Assembly (NCBI GenBank): GCA_030015575.1
Contig: JASDDO010000026.1
Coordinates: 448,361,096 to 448,425,095, forward strand
Length of the DNA stretch: 64,000 nt
Direction: 5' to 3'
Source of the DNA: Agapanthus africanus
Taxonomy: Eukaryota > Streptophyta > Magnoliopsida > Asparagales > Amaryllidaceae
The position numbers and the translations under genes were made by a program. Positions 1 to 12,040 of the stretch are shown here, piece by piece. Below the pieces are notes generated by a model. The model did not search any database and was not told the origin of the DNA. It worked only from the letters and a program-made list of their open reading frames with translations. Numbering within the stretch: the first letter of the stretch is position 1; each line of letters begins with the position of its first letter.

Positions 1-1268
1 CAGCCCCCTAGGCCATATATGCGATACTCATAGACGAACAAACCGGACTGCACGGATATTGTCACTGTCAGGCTCAGTAGGGTTTCTGGATTTGTTCACT
101 CGTCTGCTTCCCTTCCGATCAATACATGGGCAATCGTTACGTACAGCTAGTATCTCTGACGTGCTAGTGGTTATACCCAGTGCCAGTGTATTGATAAGTC
201 ATTAGAGTCCCCCACAGACAGTTTCCTAAGTTTGGACGAAACGTTGTAGAGGCCGTATGGTTATATGGCAGGGTTCGAGTATATCCGTGAACTTGTGCAC
301 GGATCATCATCGGACGGATATTACTAGCGGGCTTTAGTTTAAGCCGGATCCTTGTATTATTTTGCAGGAATATTTTTGACTCATTGCATTCGTGTTCAGT
401 CGGAATACAAATGCGGGTATGTATTTACAGTTGATGGGTAATCTCGTAATTCGTTACGGGATTACTTTCGGAGTTGAGTTTTCTTTTTCCGTCTTATATA
501 TCTTGATTATTGTGAGCACTCCCATTTTTGTCATTCCCATTTTTTGGCCTTTCCTTGCAGTGATTATTTCGAAAGTTGGGGCTGTTTTTTTTTTGATTTG
601 GCATTGTGTGTGGGTTTCTAGATGGGTATGGTGATTGATTATTAAATTAATGGTTCAACACACCACAACTTTATTGCTTTGCCTCACCACTACTTTGATT
701 GACAATTCCACAGTGAAGTTTGATGAGGTGGCCGAGCACATTAATTTGGAGTGCACTTTTTGTGGTGATATATAACAAATTGATTCACTGCTATTTTCCT
801 TGGGCAATCACCACTTGCAAATCCAGAGAGCACTCTGGCCGAGCCATATGATTTTTCTTCACTTGCAAATTTTTCCTTGGCTCACAATTCTCACTACATG
901 GCAACTCCAATTTACCTCCATACATAGGCTTGGGTATCTTGAGACAAAATATTCTACATTCTTTCTACTTCATTCTTGGATATGTCGGCTAGCAAACTTC
1001 ATGTCCGAGTTGCCTCGGTTCGAGGCGGGAGACCGTATAAAGATTCATTGACGTGGTGCCACTTTGACGAGCGAGACCGGGAGCAGACTTCACCATCGCA
1101 GCAGCGAGGAGTTTGGCGCAGAGATTGAAGACCGAAGGACACAGATCGATCGGTATAATCTTTCCAAACTCTTTTACAGTTTGCTAGTTTACGGTTAATG
1201 GAACGATCCGGGTATTTGGGCTGCGGTGGCGCCGGTTCTGTAAAAAGTTTTTGTTCCGCATTTGGCGT
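1..1268 (+). mobile_element. Copia-type LTR, upstream piece, cut by window edge
   Basis: Plus-strand LTR sequence. It aligns by eye, in reverse complement, with the solo LTR at 22337-24573: the segment matching the dinucleotide-rich block near 23660-23720 lies at about 20-110, and the block around 22430-22460 matches about 1190-1220. The LTR continues after the nested insertion at 3382-3421 and ends in a CA. About 0.9 kb of its start must lie left of the window. No gene is visible; the open frames at 392-634 and 800-1051 have no family resemblance and fall inside the LTR. Confidence 0.75.
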
Positions 1269-3381
1269 TGTAAGTCCACGTTAACCGTCCCCGGTTCTTT
1301 GGGATTGCGGAAATGATGAAAAACAATTTTTCTTTGGGGTTAACATGGACTCAAAATACGGATCTTTGTTAAACAACTATCTAACAACCTAACTAGGAGT
1401 TTTACCTACTCGGTTAGGGGGTTATACCTCAACTTGAACTCCTTCTGTTCGACTCCTTGTGGTGGTCGGATGGTTCTTTCCTCGTCGTCTCCTTATGCCG
1501 AAGATGGATCCACCTGAAAGCTTCTTCCTTTGGCTTCAACTTCAAACTAGAGGGAACTAGAACACTTGACTTGCTAAACTTTGTGTACTAGGATGAGTAG
1601 AGAAGTGTTTTGGGTTTTTATCTCCAAGGCAAATGATTGTCAACACATGAGAGGTTTTGCCTTGAACTAGAAAGAGAGCAAGAGAAAGAGGGAGAGCTTG
1701 AGGATGAGAGAGCTTTCATGAGAGAGAAAGCAAAATGAAAGAATGAGCAAGACTTTTCTCACCCTTGCTCTCATAATCCAAAATCATCATAACACATAAT
1801 AATAATTGAGTATTATGTGATGGTTGTTATCATATCAAATGGCCATATCATTTCTTGCATTAAATGCAATGTGTGAACAAATAAGCAAGCCAATGTCAAT
1901 GCTATGAAATGATAGCCATTGTCATGATGGTGGTCAACAAGTCCAACCTAGTCAACCGGTCAACAAAGTCAATAAGTCAACAAAGTCAACCTTTCAACCC
2001 AACCATGTCACAATAATACTTAATTAATATTATTGTTAATCATATTTCTAATTCTCATTAGGGTTTAGCAAAAGTCAACAGTCAACAACCCCTAATGAGA
2101 ATGCTCTGCCTCTGTCTCTGTCAACTGTGCATACACACCCGCATCCGCGTTCCGGGGAATACGAATACAACCGAGATAAAACCAATCCTAAAACGTATAC
2201 TAGGATCTTGCTTAAGCCAAAGCCGCTAGTAATAACTGTCCGGACACCAAACGCGCACAAGTGCGCGGATATGACCGAACCCTGTCGCAAAACCATGCGA
2301 CCTCTACTCTTTTGCCTAAAAGCGAATAGCTCTCTGTGTGGGACTCTAAAGAGTCGACACTACGCTGGCAGTGGGTTTAACCACAGACCGCAAGCGGCAC
2401 TAGCTGTGCGTAACGGCCCCTAGGTAGATGCCGATAAGAAGACTGATGAGGTGAAACCCATCTGAACTCCTACTGAGCCTGATTGTGACAATCTCAATAC
2501 AGTCCGGTCTGTTCGTCTGAGAATATCGAATGGCGGGCCTAAGGGGCAGTAAACGCCAGTCCCCTAATAGCGGTACAAGTCTTGTCGGAGTGTAGCCCAG
2601 AACACCCTGAGATAACACTGGAAACCTACCAGAATATCTCGCTTACCCTGGTCAGGGACTTTGTGTAATGGCTCTCCTAGACACAGCGCGATATCAACCC
2701 CCAATACTGGGAGAGACGAATCCTGTCTAACCGTCACTGCCTCCAAGTGCTTCGGGACTGCACCCAACTACTACCTGTTTGCACGATTCCTTTGAGCCGT
2801 TGTAGGGTAGTAATCAATGTACAGTGGGAACACACTCGAGGCGAAGTGACAGTGTCAAGTCAGCGGACTACGCTGTACTCATGTCACCTTGGAACTGATA
2901 ACTAACGATAGGTATAGTACCAACCATTAGTTCCCGACGAGTCCTGTCCAGTGTACTCGTAACCTAACGAGCACCCGCATACTATCTCCAGTACGACGTA
3001 CTGATGGCTGTGGGACAGACCATCTCCCCATGCTGGGATGAGAAGCGCATACGCTAGTCTACTCCGGAGTATCGATGCCCTGTCTCGATAGTCCTACGAC
3101 TAGGGACCTGTATAAGGATGTGCTTATAAACTACCCAGCCCCCACGAGTGTGACTGCCATCACAACGCTGGTAATCAAGGAAAGATCCTTAGGGCTCTAC
3201 TAATATGTATAAGCGATATGCTAAAAGAAACACATGCACATATTAAAGTAGAAACAAACCAAGTAGCATACTACCATTTTGAGCAAGATTGTCTATACAA
3301 CTGTGAATATCCCAAGCTCCCATTAAGTAATATACAAACTAGTATGATACAATAATGGCCTCTAAGGCATATACACTAACA
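1269..3381 (-). mobile_element. Solo LTR (copia family), nested in another LTR, perfect TSD
   Basis: A complete minus-strand LTR of 2113 bp. Read on the minus strand it begins TGTTAGTGTATATGCC and ends CTTACA, the usual TG...CA form. It is flanked by a perfect 5-bp duplication GGCGT at 1264-1268 and 3382-3386. No internal region or second LTR is present, so it is a solo LTR left by recombination between two LTRs. It is inserted into the plus-strand LTR that resumes at 3382. Its start resembles the LTRs of elements A-F but the body is diverged, so it is a sister subfamily. GA-rich sequence lies near 1670-1760. Confidence 0.88.
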
Positions 3382-3421
3382 GGCGTCGGTTTGACGGCCG
3401 GGGCACCGCCGTACCCCAACA
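3382..3421 (+). mobile_element. Terminal piece of the split plus-strand LTR
   Basis: The last 40 bp of the LTR that begins left of the window, including the second copy of the GGCGT duplication. A GC-rich stretch at 3389-3410 matches the reverse complement of the GC-rich start of the solo LTR at 22343-22375. It ends CCCCAACA, after which gypsy pol sequence starts at once. The partner duplication of this older insertion lies outside the window. Confidence 0.7.
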
Positions 3422-4197
3422 GACTTCTAGGTCTTGTAGTTACAGGAGATGGTTTTGTATGGTTCCGAGGAAGATCGAAGCTGCATGGCTTTGGCCCAGA
3501 CTTGTGTATGGGACGGAGGTCCGCAGATTTTTGGGCTTAGCAGGGTTTTACCGCCATTTCGTGCAGGATTGCTTATGTATCGCTCCACCGTTGGCTGGAT
3601 TGATCGGAAAGGAGATTCATTTTCTATAGACAGTGTCATGTGTGCGGAGTTTTCAGCAGATGAAGACTCGGTTGACAACCGCACCAGTTCTTTCTTTGCT
3701 TTTTGGTTCGGACGACCTTGTTGTTTAACTGTGATGTTTCGTGAGTGGGGCTCGATTGTGTACTGATGTGACACTATAGAGTTCTCGCTTTTGCTTCCCG
3801 ATAGTTAAAGGAAGTACGAGAAGGATATCCCGCTCATGATCTAGAGATGGCCACGGTGGTGGTGCGTTGAAGATTTGGAGAAACTACTTGTGTGGAGAGT
3901 CTTGTCAGATTTTCATGGACCACCAGAGCTTAATATACATCTTCCTGTAGCGGGTTTTGATTGTTGAGGCAGCGCCGTTGGATGGAGCTTATAAAGGATT
4001 GTGTTTGTGAGATCCTCGTTACCCGTGGCAAGGCGATTGTGGAAGCTGATGCTGGAGTCGTAGGCCCGGGGTTAGCTTGTTCCAGCTATGCACAGTTCTG
4101 AGACAGTCTTCTGCAGATTTACAGTTCTTTTGCGATCATGGAGTACAGCTTAAGTTCGCCCCTACTGAGGGTACAGCTTGCTCATGTCCGCGTCCGT
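3422..4197 (+). pseudogene. Gypsy polyprotein fragment: RT end and RNase H, decayed
   Basis: In the frame starting at 3462 the translation reads VPRKIEAA..., then EVRRFLGLAGFYRHFVQD from 3516. This is the classic Ty3/gypsy reverse transcriptase thumb and connection sequence. Further along, in shifted frames, are a stretch resembling FQQMKTRLTTAPVL, an RNase H stretch with MATVVV and MDHQSL, and RQRRWMELIKD before the usual RT-RNase H end. Several stops and frameshifts break it, so it is dead. It is interrupted at 4197 by the minus-strand element and resumes at 12041 in the integrase zinc-binding region. The order and spacing are those of a chromovirus-type gypsy pol. Confidence 0.88.
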
Positions 4198-5977
4198 TGA
4201 TTGAATGATTCTCATTGTGTAGGTTGAAAATGTATAGAAATCACAACCAAAAAATTTTTGTTAACCGCAATCAATAACGGTGTCGATGTAGGTTCGTTAG
4301 TGAGTGCGGATCGTCCACAGGGAAAGTGTGATTTGATCGTACTTGATTTAGATGAATTGAAAATTAAAGTGAAAAGAAAAGACAATTCAATTCAAGATTA
4401 TAAAAGTGAATTTCAAGAATTATCTAGATCTAAATCTACTATCAAGAAAACTCAAAATCAAGAATCAAGAATTGATGATATCCAATTGAATTAGGTTTCA
4501 AGAAATTGTAATGAGGCTCGTAGGAATCGATCGAATCTATAGAAGTGATGAAAACTTGTGATTACATTTTCTTATCTATTAATGATTTGATGCTAGATCG
4601 ATGATGATCAACGAGAATTAGGGATCTCTTTCGGAAATTAGGGTTTCATCATCTATCCCTTGTCCTTTCGTTGATTTCATTCACATTCTAGCCTCTAGTA
4701 AATTGAATCACCAATCGTCGATCTCTAATCAAGAGCGAAAATATTCAAGAAAGTATCGCTCGAAACTAGATTGTCGATGATTCAATTTACAAGAGTTTAA
4801 AAAACTTATAGGAATTAAGAATCATTTCAAGATCTAATCATCATCATCTACTGATTCTCTCGACTCCTCAACGAGCGGAGTTTTTACTCAAGCATTATAA
4901 CAAAGAGCACAATCAAGAATCGAGATCTAATCATAATGCTCAAATATAAAAGTAAGCAAGATAAAGAAATTTCACCTTTTATTTATCAACAATTTTGTTA
5001 CAATTCTCTCAAGATCTACAAGATTCGAGGAAAGAACTAGATTGTCGATTTGGCTTCGCACGTCTCCGTGAGTCGCGGATCGTATCGAGGATCACTTGCT
5101 CGGTTGTAGATCAGCGTCGCTCCTAAAAGTTTGAAGGCTTCTTGCTTGAATTGTACTCAAAGATCTTGAATTTGGCTTTGGTGATTGGATTAGGGTTAGG
5201 GTTCACAAGTTGTGTCACTCCAGTTGCGGGTGGATGATGTGGAATGATCAACAATCAACAACTCCAAAACCCTAGATCTAGATCTCATTTTATAATCACA
5301 TCAACCCTAGATCTAGAATTCAAATTCAAATTTCCCTCCAAAAAGGTTGTTAGAGAGAGGCTTCTAGAAGAAGTTTGTTGAAGGGAATATTCAAGAATGA
5401 GGAATATTCTTGGGTAAGGTTGTTAGGCCGAACCTTCTGGATAAAGCCACGTGGTCATCTGGTGTCTTCTTGAAGAATTGGCCGTACGAGAAAGCACGTA
5501 GAGAAATGTGAAGCGATGATGTCACCATTGTGCCGTGGATCCGCCGCCAATAGGGCCATACGGCCGCGGATCCATGGCCCATTGAAGGTATCTGTGGATC
5601 CAATTTCCTGTGCTTCCTTGTGTTGGCCTTTTGGTATATTTCTGATGTGTGGAATCTCATTGTTCTTTTTTTATTTCTGCCAGATCTCAGGTCAAAGACT
5701 TGACGTATTTATCTCAGCTCTTTTCACAGTTTCTGATCTTTTACCTAAAATTTCCTGCACAGATTCTCGAGACAAGTGTTGCGCTATACAAAGACGATGC
5801 ATGCAATAATAAACACTCAATTTCCCTCAAAAAATGTCGGTTATAATATATAACACATGTTATTTGGTATTTACAGACAATTTGCTAATATGTGCTATAA
5901 TCATACCGAATACCTTTAGATGAGTGCAAATGGTAGGGAAATTGATGTGTTAAAAATGCAATATTGTCGACTGATCA
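4198..5977 (-). repeat. 3' LTR of the tRNA-Asp-primed element
   Basis: 1780 bp, near-identical to the 5' LTR at 10263-12040 apart from scattered substitutions and small indels. On the minus strand it starts TGATCAGTCGAC and ends TTCAATCA. It includes two CCGCGG-type palindromes at about 5532-5547 and 5562-5579. Two of their CpG sites are changed here relative to the other LTR, as expected from cytosine deamination. Frames at 4258-4494 and 5516-5846 are repeated in the other LTR and resemble no known family. Confidence 0.9.
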
Positions 5978-5992
5978 AATTCCCCCAAACTT
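5978..5992 (-). other. Polypurine tract, minus strand
   Basis: Minus strand reads AAGTTTGGGGGAATT, directly next to the start of the 3' LTR. This is the expected primer site for plus-strand DNA synthesis. Two further near-copies of the same tract sit upstream at about 7165-7180 and 7283-7300. Confidence 0.8.
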
Positions 5993-7406
5993 ATTTTTGG
6001 TTACCTCGAGCAAACTTGTTTTATTAAAAAGAGAAGAAGAAAATAAAGAAAAAGAAAGACTAACTAGCACACTTTCGTAGGCAACACGATTACACTGAGC
6101 ACGTGCAACAAGCCTTTAAACCTCTAGGTGTCCCTAGTAGGAGGAGTGTTGTCTCCTGAGGGTTTTCAACGGATTGCACCTACACAATCCAATAATAAAA
6201 GGAAGAACGTGAATATTACATATAAAGATAAGAATTGTAAAAGAAAAGCTTTGAAAATTAGAGTTTCCAACTATGCTAGCTTTTCAGTTGTTATGAGCCC
6301 TATCTTAATAGTCATGAAAAGATGTTAGAAATCACATCATCCTTCAATAAAACATCGTCTTTATTCTTCATTCCTATCTTTCTTCCGAACATCGATCATA
6401 TAACCCTACATGTGTGTAAAGAACATCCCTACACCCGGAGAATTCAATTCAAGCAATCATACTCTTTTCCTTCCAATTTAGTACTTTCTAATTGATATTT
6501 AGATGGAATTTGCTCACACATTTTTCATGCGACCGTTAATACTTCTTGAGGTACTAACCGGCCGATTACTCATGTGATCGCTTATACGGTGTTTTTTCCT
6601 CGTCTTGCAGTACATAAGGCTTAGCAGTGACTCCCAGACCAGTTGGTCTAAGGCACTAGGTGATGAAGCACCCTCGCTATATTTTTTTATTGCTGCCTTG
6701 GCGATAACAAAATCAGTGTCCATTTTTCAGCACCCTTTTATATTTTATTCATTTTTTTATTTATTTCCTTCATACTTTGGGTTTTAGACAAGAGCATTTC
6801 AAGGTATCCTCTACTATCCCGTGTTTCAATACATGGGTAAGTGCGAATAGCAGGGTATCAACGTTCAAAATGTTTGGCTTCCAGAATAGGAACTATTTTT
6901 CAGACTTATTTTCATCCTCAGATTAGTGACTTCCTTCATCTTACTAACCCTTCGGACAACAGCTCATAACTACTTATTACTAGTTCATATAAGAAAACTT
7001 CTAATTTTCTTGGTTTTCTTAAATTTTTCTAATCTTTTGGATGTAATTTTTCACTATCTAATCTTTTATTATCTTATTTATGTACAATTTTTTTTTATAT
7101 GTTTTGTGATATGCTTTGTGCTTATGCTAAGTATGATTCAAAGTGATACGTAAATAAGCACAAACCTCCCCCAAACTTGTTTTCAACAGTGTCCTCGCTG
7201 TGGCTATCTGCTAAATCTCAAAAAAACATGTAAGCTTGGGAGGACATTTATTAACGGGGGCAAAATATTTAAGTGAAAATAATCCCCCAAACTTATTTTT
7301 GGCTCACAATATTGAGGACAACCGTTATTTTAAGAGCCAAAAATACACCCCCCTCAAACAAGAGTTAGAAAATTAGAAGCATTTTAAGAGGGGGTGAGTC
7401 ATTTGG
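5993..7406 (-). other. Non-coding 3' internal region
   Basis: About 1.4 kb between the end of the gag-like gene and the PPT. It is AT-rich, has no frame longer than about 75 codons, and resembles no gene. Two PPT-like C-runs followed by AAACTT occur near 7165 and 7283. The pol genes would be expected here in an autonomous relative and are absent. Confidence 0.6.
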
Positions 7407-9298
7407 TCAAAGTAAGACTTTACAAAGACCAAAAGTTAACACCAACCATTCAAAGATTTTATCTATATAGCGTATAGGTTGGTGGAAGAATGTGTTGTAT
7501 CGAGTCAAGAAAAATTGGGAAAGGGATAAGAGGTGGTCTGGAAAGGGTTTGAATTTTAAATTAGAGAAAAGAAAGAATGGGGATGAATGTGAATGATTAG
7601 GAAGAAGGAATGGTGGCGGTTCAACTTCTCTAAGTAGAGGTCGATTAATCACAAAATCTGTGTTGTTTAAAAATTCATGTTCGTCAGCAAAAAGTTCTTC
7701 AAAACTTTTATCAATGGTATGATCAAGCATTTTGCTGTCAAAAAGTTTTGTGCCAGAATTTATCCTACTTGATTTTTCAAAATATGTAGAGGTGAAAAAC
7801 TCATCTACCTCATTTTCAAAAATATCCAAATCATGTTGGCTATCTGGGATTGTTGAACTAGAACTGTCGGATTGTGATTCATCAACACTCACTCTCATCT
7901 GAGGGACAGAAGAAGAATCAGAGAGAGTAGAAGATGAAATTGGTAAACCTATTGATGTGTCGAGTGTCACTAAACCAGATGTAGGAGGTGAAGGTCGAAT
8001 TTCGGTCTGATCTTCGGGTATACAAATATCAACAACTTCAAGACGTATTTGGGGTTCGGGAAGAATTAAAGGTTCAAGATGATGACCACAAGGAAGTGAA
8101 AGGATCTGATGAATTGGTGGGACAAATTCATCCAAAATTTTGGGTTCATCAATCAATATATCCCCAACGTCAATCACCTCGTTCAAGTGAAGGTTAAAAT
8201 TCTCAAACACCTACTCAAAAGTATAGTTTTCAATCAGTTTTGGTTCAAGAGTGGAAGTGTAGAGATCACAAGGATTTGGCATGGTTTCACTTGAAATGGA
8301 CCCTTCGCAGTCGGGTAAATCAAACATCGCATTATTACACAACTTGTCATACATTCTATCGTCAATTGGTGAATCTTTTGGTGCACTCGATGAATCTGTG
8401 AAACTGAAGTTATGGATTTCAGTTTGGAAAGGGACTGTTTGATTGGGAAAGGTGTACAGCTCTTTCTCACTACCCAAATTCTCATTTTGTCCCATGCTCG
8501 AATTATGTGCTGAAAATTTTTGGGCTGGTTTGAAATTATTTGCTTGCATCCACTCTGTTGTTACCTTCCTAATTTGGTTCATCAATTCCACATATTTCTC
8601 TAATGTCTGCTCAAGACTAGACTTGGGTCGATAAGGAGTTTCAGGATAAGATTGAAATTCTGGTGGACAGTTAAAACTCCCAAATGATCGATTAGAAGGA
8701 CCGTTTAGAGAAGGTAGAAAATTCGAATTGGATTGATAGGAACAGAATGGTTGGGAAAATTGGGTAGGAGTAGGGTCAACATTGTGATAAGAAGAATTTT
8801 GATATGGATCGTCGGTTGGTTATTGGACATCATACATGTCATAAACCGATTATGAAATTCTACTTTGGAAAGTGGAGGTGATGGTTGATATTGATTCGGG
8901 TTGAAACTTTGGCCTCTAGCCCTAGCTATATGCTCAGCAATTGAAATTCGTCTCGGGGCATCCTCACTCAGGGTATCAACTGAAACAGGTGTAGAATTAG
9001 GGTGCGGTTGATATTGGTTCGGATTGAAACTTTGGCTTCTAGCTCTAGCTATATGCTCAGCAATGGACATTTTTCTAGGGGCTTCCTCACTCGGAGTACC
9101 AACAGAAACAGGTGTAGAATTAGGATACGGTTGATAAGACCTAGACTGAGGTGACCAACTGTTTCTTCCCGCTTGTTCTATATGATCTCTTAAGGACATG
9201 GAAGAGCTGGACGGTATATCGAAGGGATTACGAAAACATTTAATATCTGGTTGTGGAAAACAAAGCTCGGCAAGAGTTTTTCTGTTCGGGTCACCCAT
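7407..9298 (-). pseudogene. Gag-like gene, broken, of the tRNA-Asp-primed element
   Basis: The frame starts at an ATG at 9298 (MGDPNRKTLAELCFP) and runs down to a stop at 7407, about 630 codons in all. Two breaks are seen: a frameshift near 8815-8822 and an in-frame TAG at 8211-8213. The N-terminal part holds two near-identical 41-residue repeats (SIAEHIARAR...NPNQYQP) and a third weaker one. The middle has a predicted helical stretch SSLEQTLEKYVELMNQI, as seen near the C-terminus of plant gypsy gag proteins. The rest is acidic and serine-rich. I do not see the usual capsid core or a zinc knuckle. It is best called a gag-related remnant; the function is not certain. Confidence 0.6.
8935..9180 (-). 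repeat. Tandem 123-bp coding repeat inside the gag-like gene
   Basis: Two adjacent units of 123 bp (41 codons) encode the SIAEHIARAR repeat, and the encoded third, more diverged unit lies upstream near 9150-9230. The period is a multiple of three, so the frame is kept. Confidence 0.75.
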
Positions 9299-10238
9299 TA
9301 TAAGAAGAGAAGAGGGGGAAAAGGGTAAAAAGGGGGGAAGGGGGGAAATAATTGGTTTGTTTTGAACGGAGTTTTGAAAATTCACACAAACATGCACAAT
9401 CAACCCTATTATCTAATGGTCACCTAGGTCAAGTCTCTAGACCGCTCCTAGACTTCCAGAAGACAAATCGCAGGATAAATCCTCTACTGGCTCTTTGCCC
9501 CTCCTGTGGCCAGGTAAGTGCCAGGTAAGTGGGAGGTTCTCCACTACATAAGTAGTGGGCCTAATTAAGTAACCACTTGCCTTAGACACACTTGCCTTAG
9601 ACACCACAAAAGAAACGCGGATAAGTAATAGATTACCCACGACCTCCTTCTATCCTAAGTGAGCGCGATGGTCCTTAGAGTCATGTCTAGATATTTTTTA
9701 ATTAATGAGGGTGATGCGGATGCAAGTTTGTGATTTCCGGGGCTTAGGAAGGGTAATAAACTCCCCACCTAATCTGAATTTGGTCTTTGCCCCTTAAATT
9801 CTGTATTAAAATATGCAAACAACCAATTTCAATAATTGCAACAAATTTATCTTTTAGCGGTGCTGAATTTTTGCAAAGAATCCTGCAAGAAAGGGTTATT
9901 GGAGAAGATCAGAGAGGAGATAAGAAAGTCAGAGATATACCTGAGAAAATTGGAACTGTGAAGCACCCAAACGGTGGCTGTTCCGCCGCAAAAAACCCTC
10001 TAATGGCCGCGGATCCGCGGTGATGAGGAGGAAGTAGGGCTTCAAAATTTCTGAGTTGCTTTCTGTACTCCTCCGGACTTTGAAAAACTTCTCTGAATCT
10101 TGATTCCCTCAGTAGAACGATTCCAGATTCCCTCGCAAAATTGAAACGCTAAAGTTAAGCACACGATGCGAATCTTGAATGAAAATTTGATGGAATAATA
10201 ATTTTTCAACTCAAATAACAAAAACAAACAAAATAGCA
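9299..10238 (-). other. 5' leader of the tRNA-Asp-primed element
   Basis: About 0.9 kb between PBS and gag-like ATG. It is non-coding, with a polypyrimidine-like stretch just before the ATG on the coding strand. It carries a perfect palindrome CCGCGGATCCGCGG at 10007-10020 with a diverged partner at about 9976-9990. Confidence 0.6.
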
Positions 10239-10240
10239 CA

Positions 10241-10260
10241 CATCCCCGGCAACGGCACCA
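10241..10260 (-). other. Primer-binding site, tRNA-Asp type
   Basis: Minus strand TGGTGCCGTTGCCGGGGATG, two bases after the end of the 5' LTR. Its complement is the 3' end of plant tRNA-Asp (CCCCGGCAACGGCGCCA) with one mismatch. Confidence 0.85.
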
Positions 10261-10262
10261 TT

Positions 10263-12040
10263 TGATTGAATGATTCTCGGTGTGTAGGTAGAAAATGTAT
10301 AAAAATCACAACAAAAGAAAATTTGTTAACCACAATCAATAATGGTGTCGATGTAGGTTCATTAGCGAGTGCGGATCCTCCACAGGGAAAGTGTGATTTG
10401 ATCGTACTTGATTTAGATGAATTGAAAAATAAAGAGAAAAGAAAAGACAATTCAATTCAAGATTATAAAAGTGAATTTCAAGAATTATCTAGATCTAAAT
10501 CTACTATCAAGAAAACTCAAAATCAAGAATCAAGAATTGATGATATCCAATCGAATTAGGTTTCAAGAAATTGTAATGAGGCTCGTACGAATCGATCGAA
10601 TCTATAAAAGTGATGAAAACTTGTGATTACGTTTTCCTATTCATTAATGATTTGATGCTAAATCAACGATGATCAACGAGAATTAGGGATCTCTTGCGGA
10701 AACTAGGGTTTCATCATCTATCCCTTGTCCTTTCGTTGATTTTATTCACATTCTAGCCTCCAGTAAATTGAATCACCAATCGTCGATCTCTAATCAAGAG
10801 TGAAAACATTCAAGAAAGCATCGCTCGAAACTAGATTGTCGATGATTCAATTTACAAGAGTTTACAAAATTTATAGGAATTAAGAATCGTTTCAAGATCA
10901 AATCATCATCATCTATTGATTCTCTCGACTCCTCTACGAGCGGTGTTTTTACTCAAGCATTATAACAAAGAACACAATCAAGAATCGAGATCTAATCATA
11001 ATGCTCAAATATAAAATTAAGCAAGATATAAAAATTTCACCTTTTATTTATCAACAATTTTGTTACAATTCTTTCAAGATCTACAAGATTCGAGGAAAGA
11101 ACTAGATCGTCGATTTGGCTTCGTATGTCTCCGTGAGTCGCGGATCGTCTCGAGGATCACTTGCTCGGTTGAAGATCGGCGTCGCTCCTAAAAGGTTGAA
11201 GGCTTCTTTCTTGAATTGTACTCAAAGATCTTGAATTTGGCTTTGGTGATTGGATTAGGGTTAGGGTTCACAAGTTGTGTAACTCAACATGTGGGTGGAT
11301 GATGTCGAATGATCAACAATCAACAACCCTAAAACCCTAGATCTAGATATCATTTTATAATCACCTCAACCCTAGATCTAGAATTCAAATTCAAATTTCC
11401 CTCCAAAAAGGTTTTTAGAGAGAGGCTTCTAGAAGAAGTTTGTTGGAGGGAATATTCTAGAATGAGGAATATTCTTAGGTAAGGTTGTTAGGCAGAGCCT
11501 TCTAGAGAAAGCCATGTGGTCATCTGGAGTCTTTTGGAAGCATTGGCCGTTACGAGAAAGCACGTGGAGAAATGTGAAGCGATGACGTCACCATTGTGCC
11601 GCGGATCCGCCGCCAATAGGGCCATACGGCTGCGGATCCGCGGCCCACTGAAGGCATCTGTGGATCCAATTTCTTGTGCTGCCTTGTGTTGGCCTTTTGG
11701 TATATTTCTGATGTGTGGAATATCATTGTTCTTTCTTGATTTCTGCCAGATCTCTGGTCAAAGACATGACGTATTTATCTCATCCCTTTTCACAGTTTCG
11801 GCTCTTTTACCTGAAATTTCCTGCACAGATTCTCAAGACAAGTGCGCTATACAAAAATGATGCATGTGATGATAAACACTCAATTTCCCTCAAAAAATGT
11901 CGGTTATAATATATAACACATGTTATTTGATATTTACAGACAATTTGCTAATATGTGCTATAATCATACCGAACACCTTTAGATGAGTGCAAATGGAAGG
12001 GAAATTGATTTGCTAAAAATGCAATATTTTCGACTGATCA
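10263..12040 (-). repeat. 5' LTR of the tRNA-Asp-primed element
   Basis: 1778 bp, partner of 4198-5977. On the minus strand it starts TGATCAGTCG and ends at 10263 next to the PBS. It keeps the palindromes at about 11598-11613 and 11630-11646 in a less decayed form than the 3' LTR. Confidence 0.9.

Larger units (their letters stand above)
4198..12040 (-). mobile_element. Complete non-autonomous gypsy-type LTR element (tRNA-Asp PBS)
   Basis: A 7843-bp minus-strand element: 5' LTR 10263-12040, PBS 10241-10260, broken gag-like gene 7407-9298, non-coding tail, PPT 5978-5992, 3' LTR 4198-5977. The flanks are TCCGT (4193-4197) and CCCGT (12041-12045), a 5-bp target duplication with one mismatch. 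Removing the element restores continuity of the gypsy pol across the site. The tRNA-Asp-type PBS and the G-rich PPT are typical of Athila/Tat-like gypsy elements. There is no protease, RT or integrase, so it must have moved in trans. The lineage call is inferred from PBS and PPT only. Confidence 0.85.

Noticed and set aside
2436-2460. CTGATGAG followed by GAAAC, resembling a hammerhead ribozyme core as in plant retrozymes
   Set aside because: There is no room for stem II between the two boxes and no flanking arms pair; no other hammerhead core was seen by eye.
3427-3774. Minus-strand 115-codon frame over the gypsy pol fragment
   Set aside because: Shadow of the plus-strand RT/RNase H, whose motifs are clear; no family resemblance on the minus strand.
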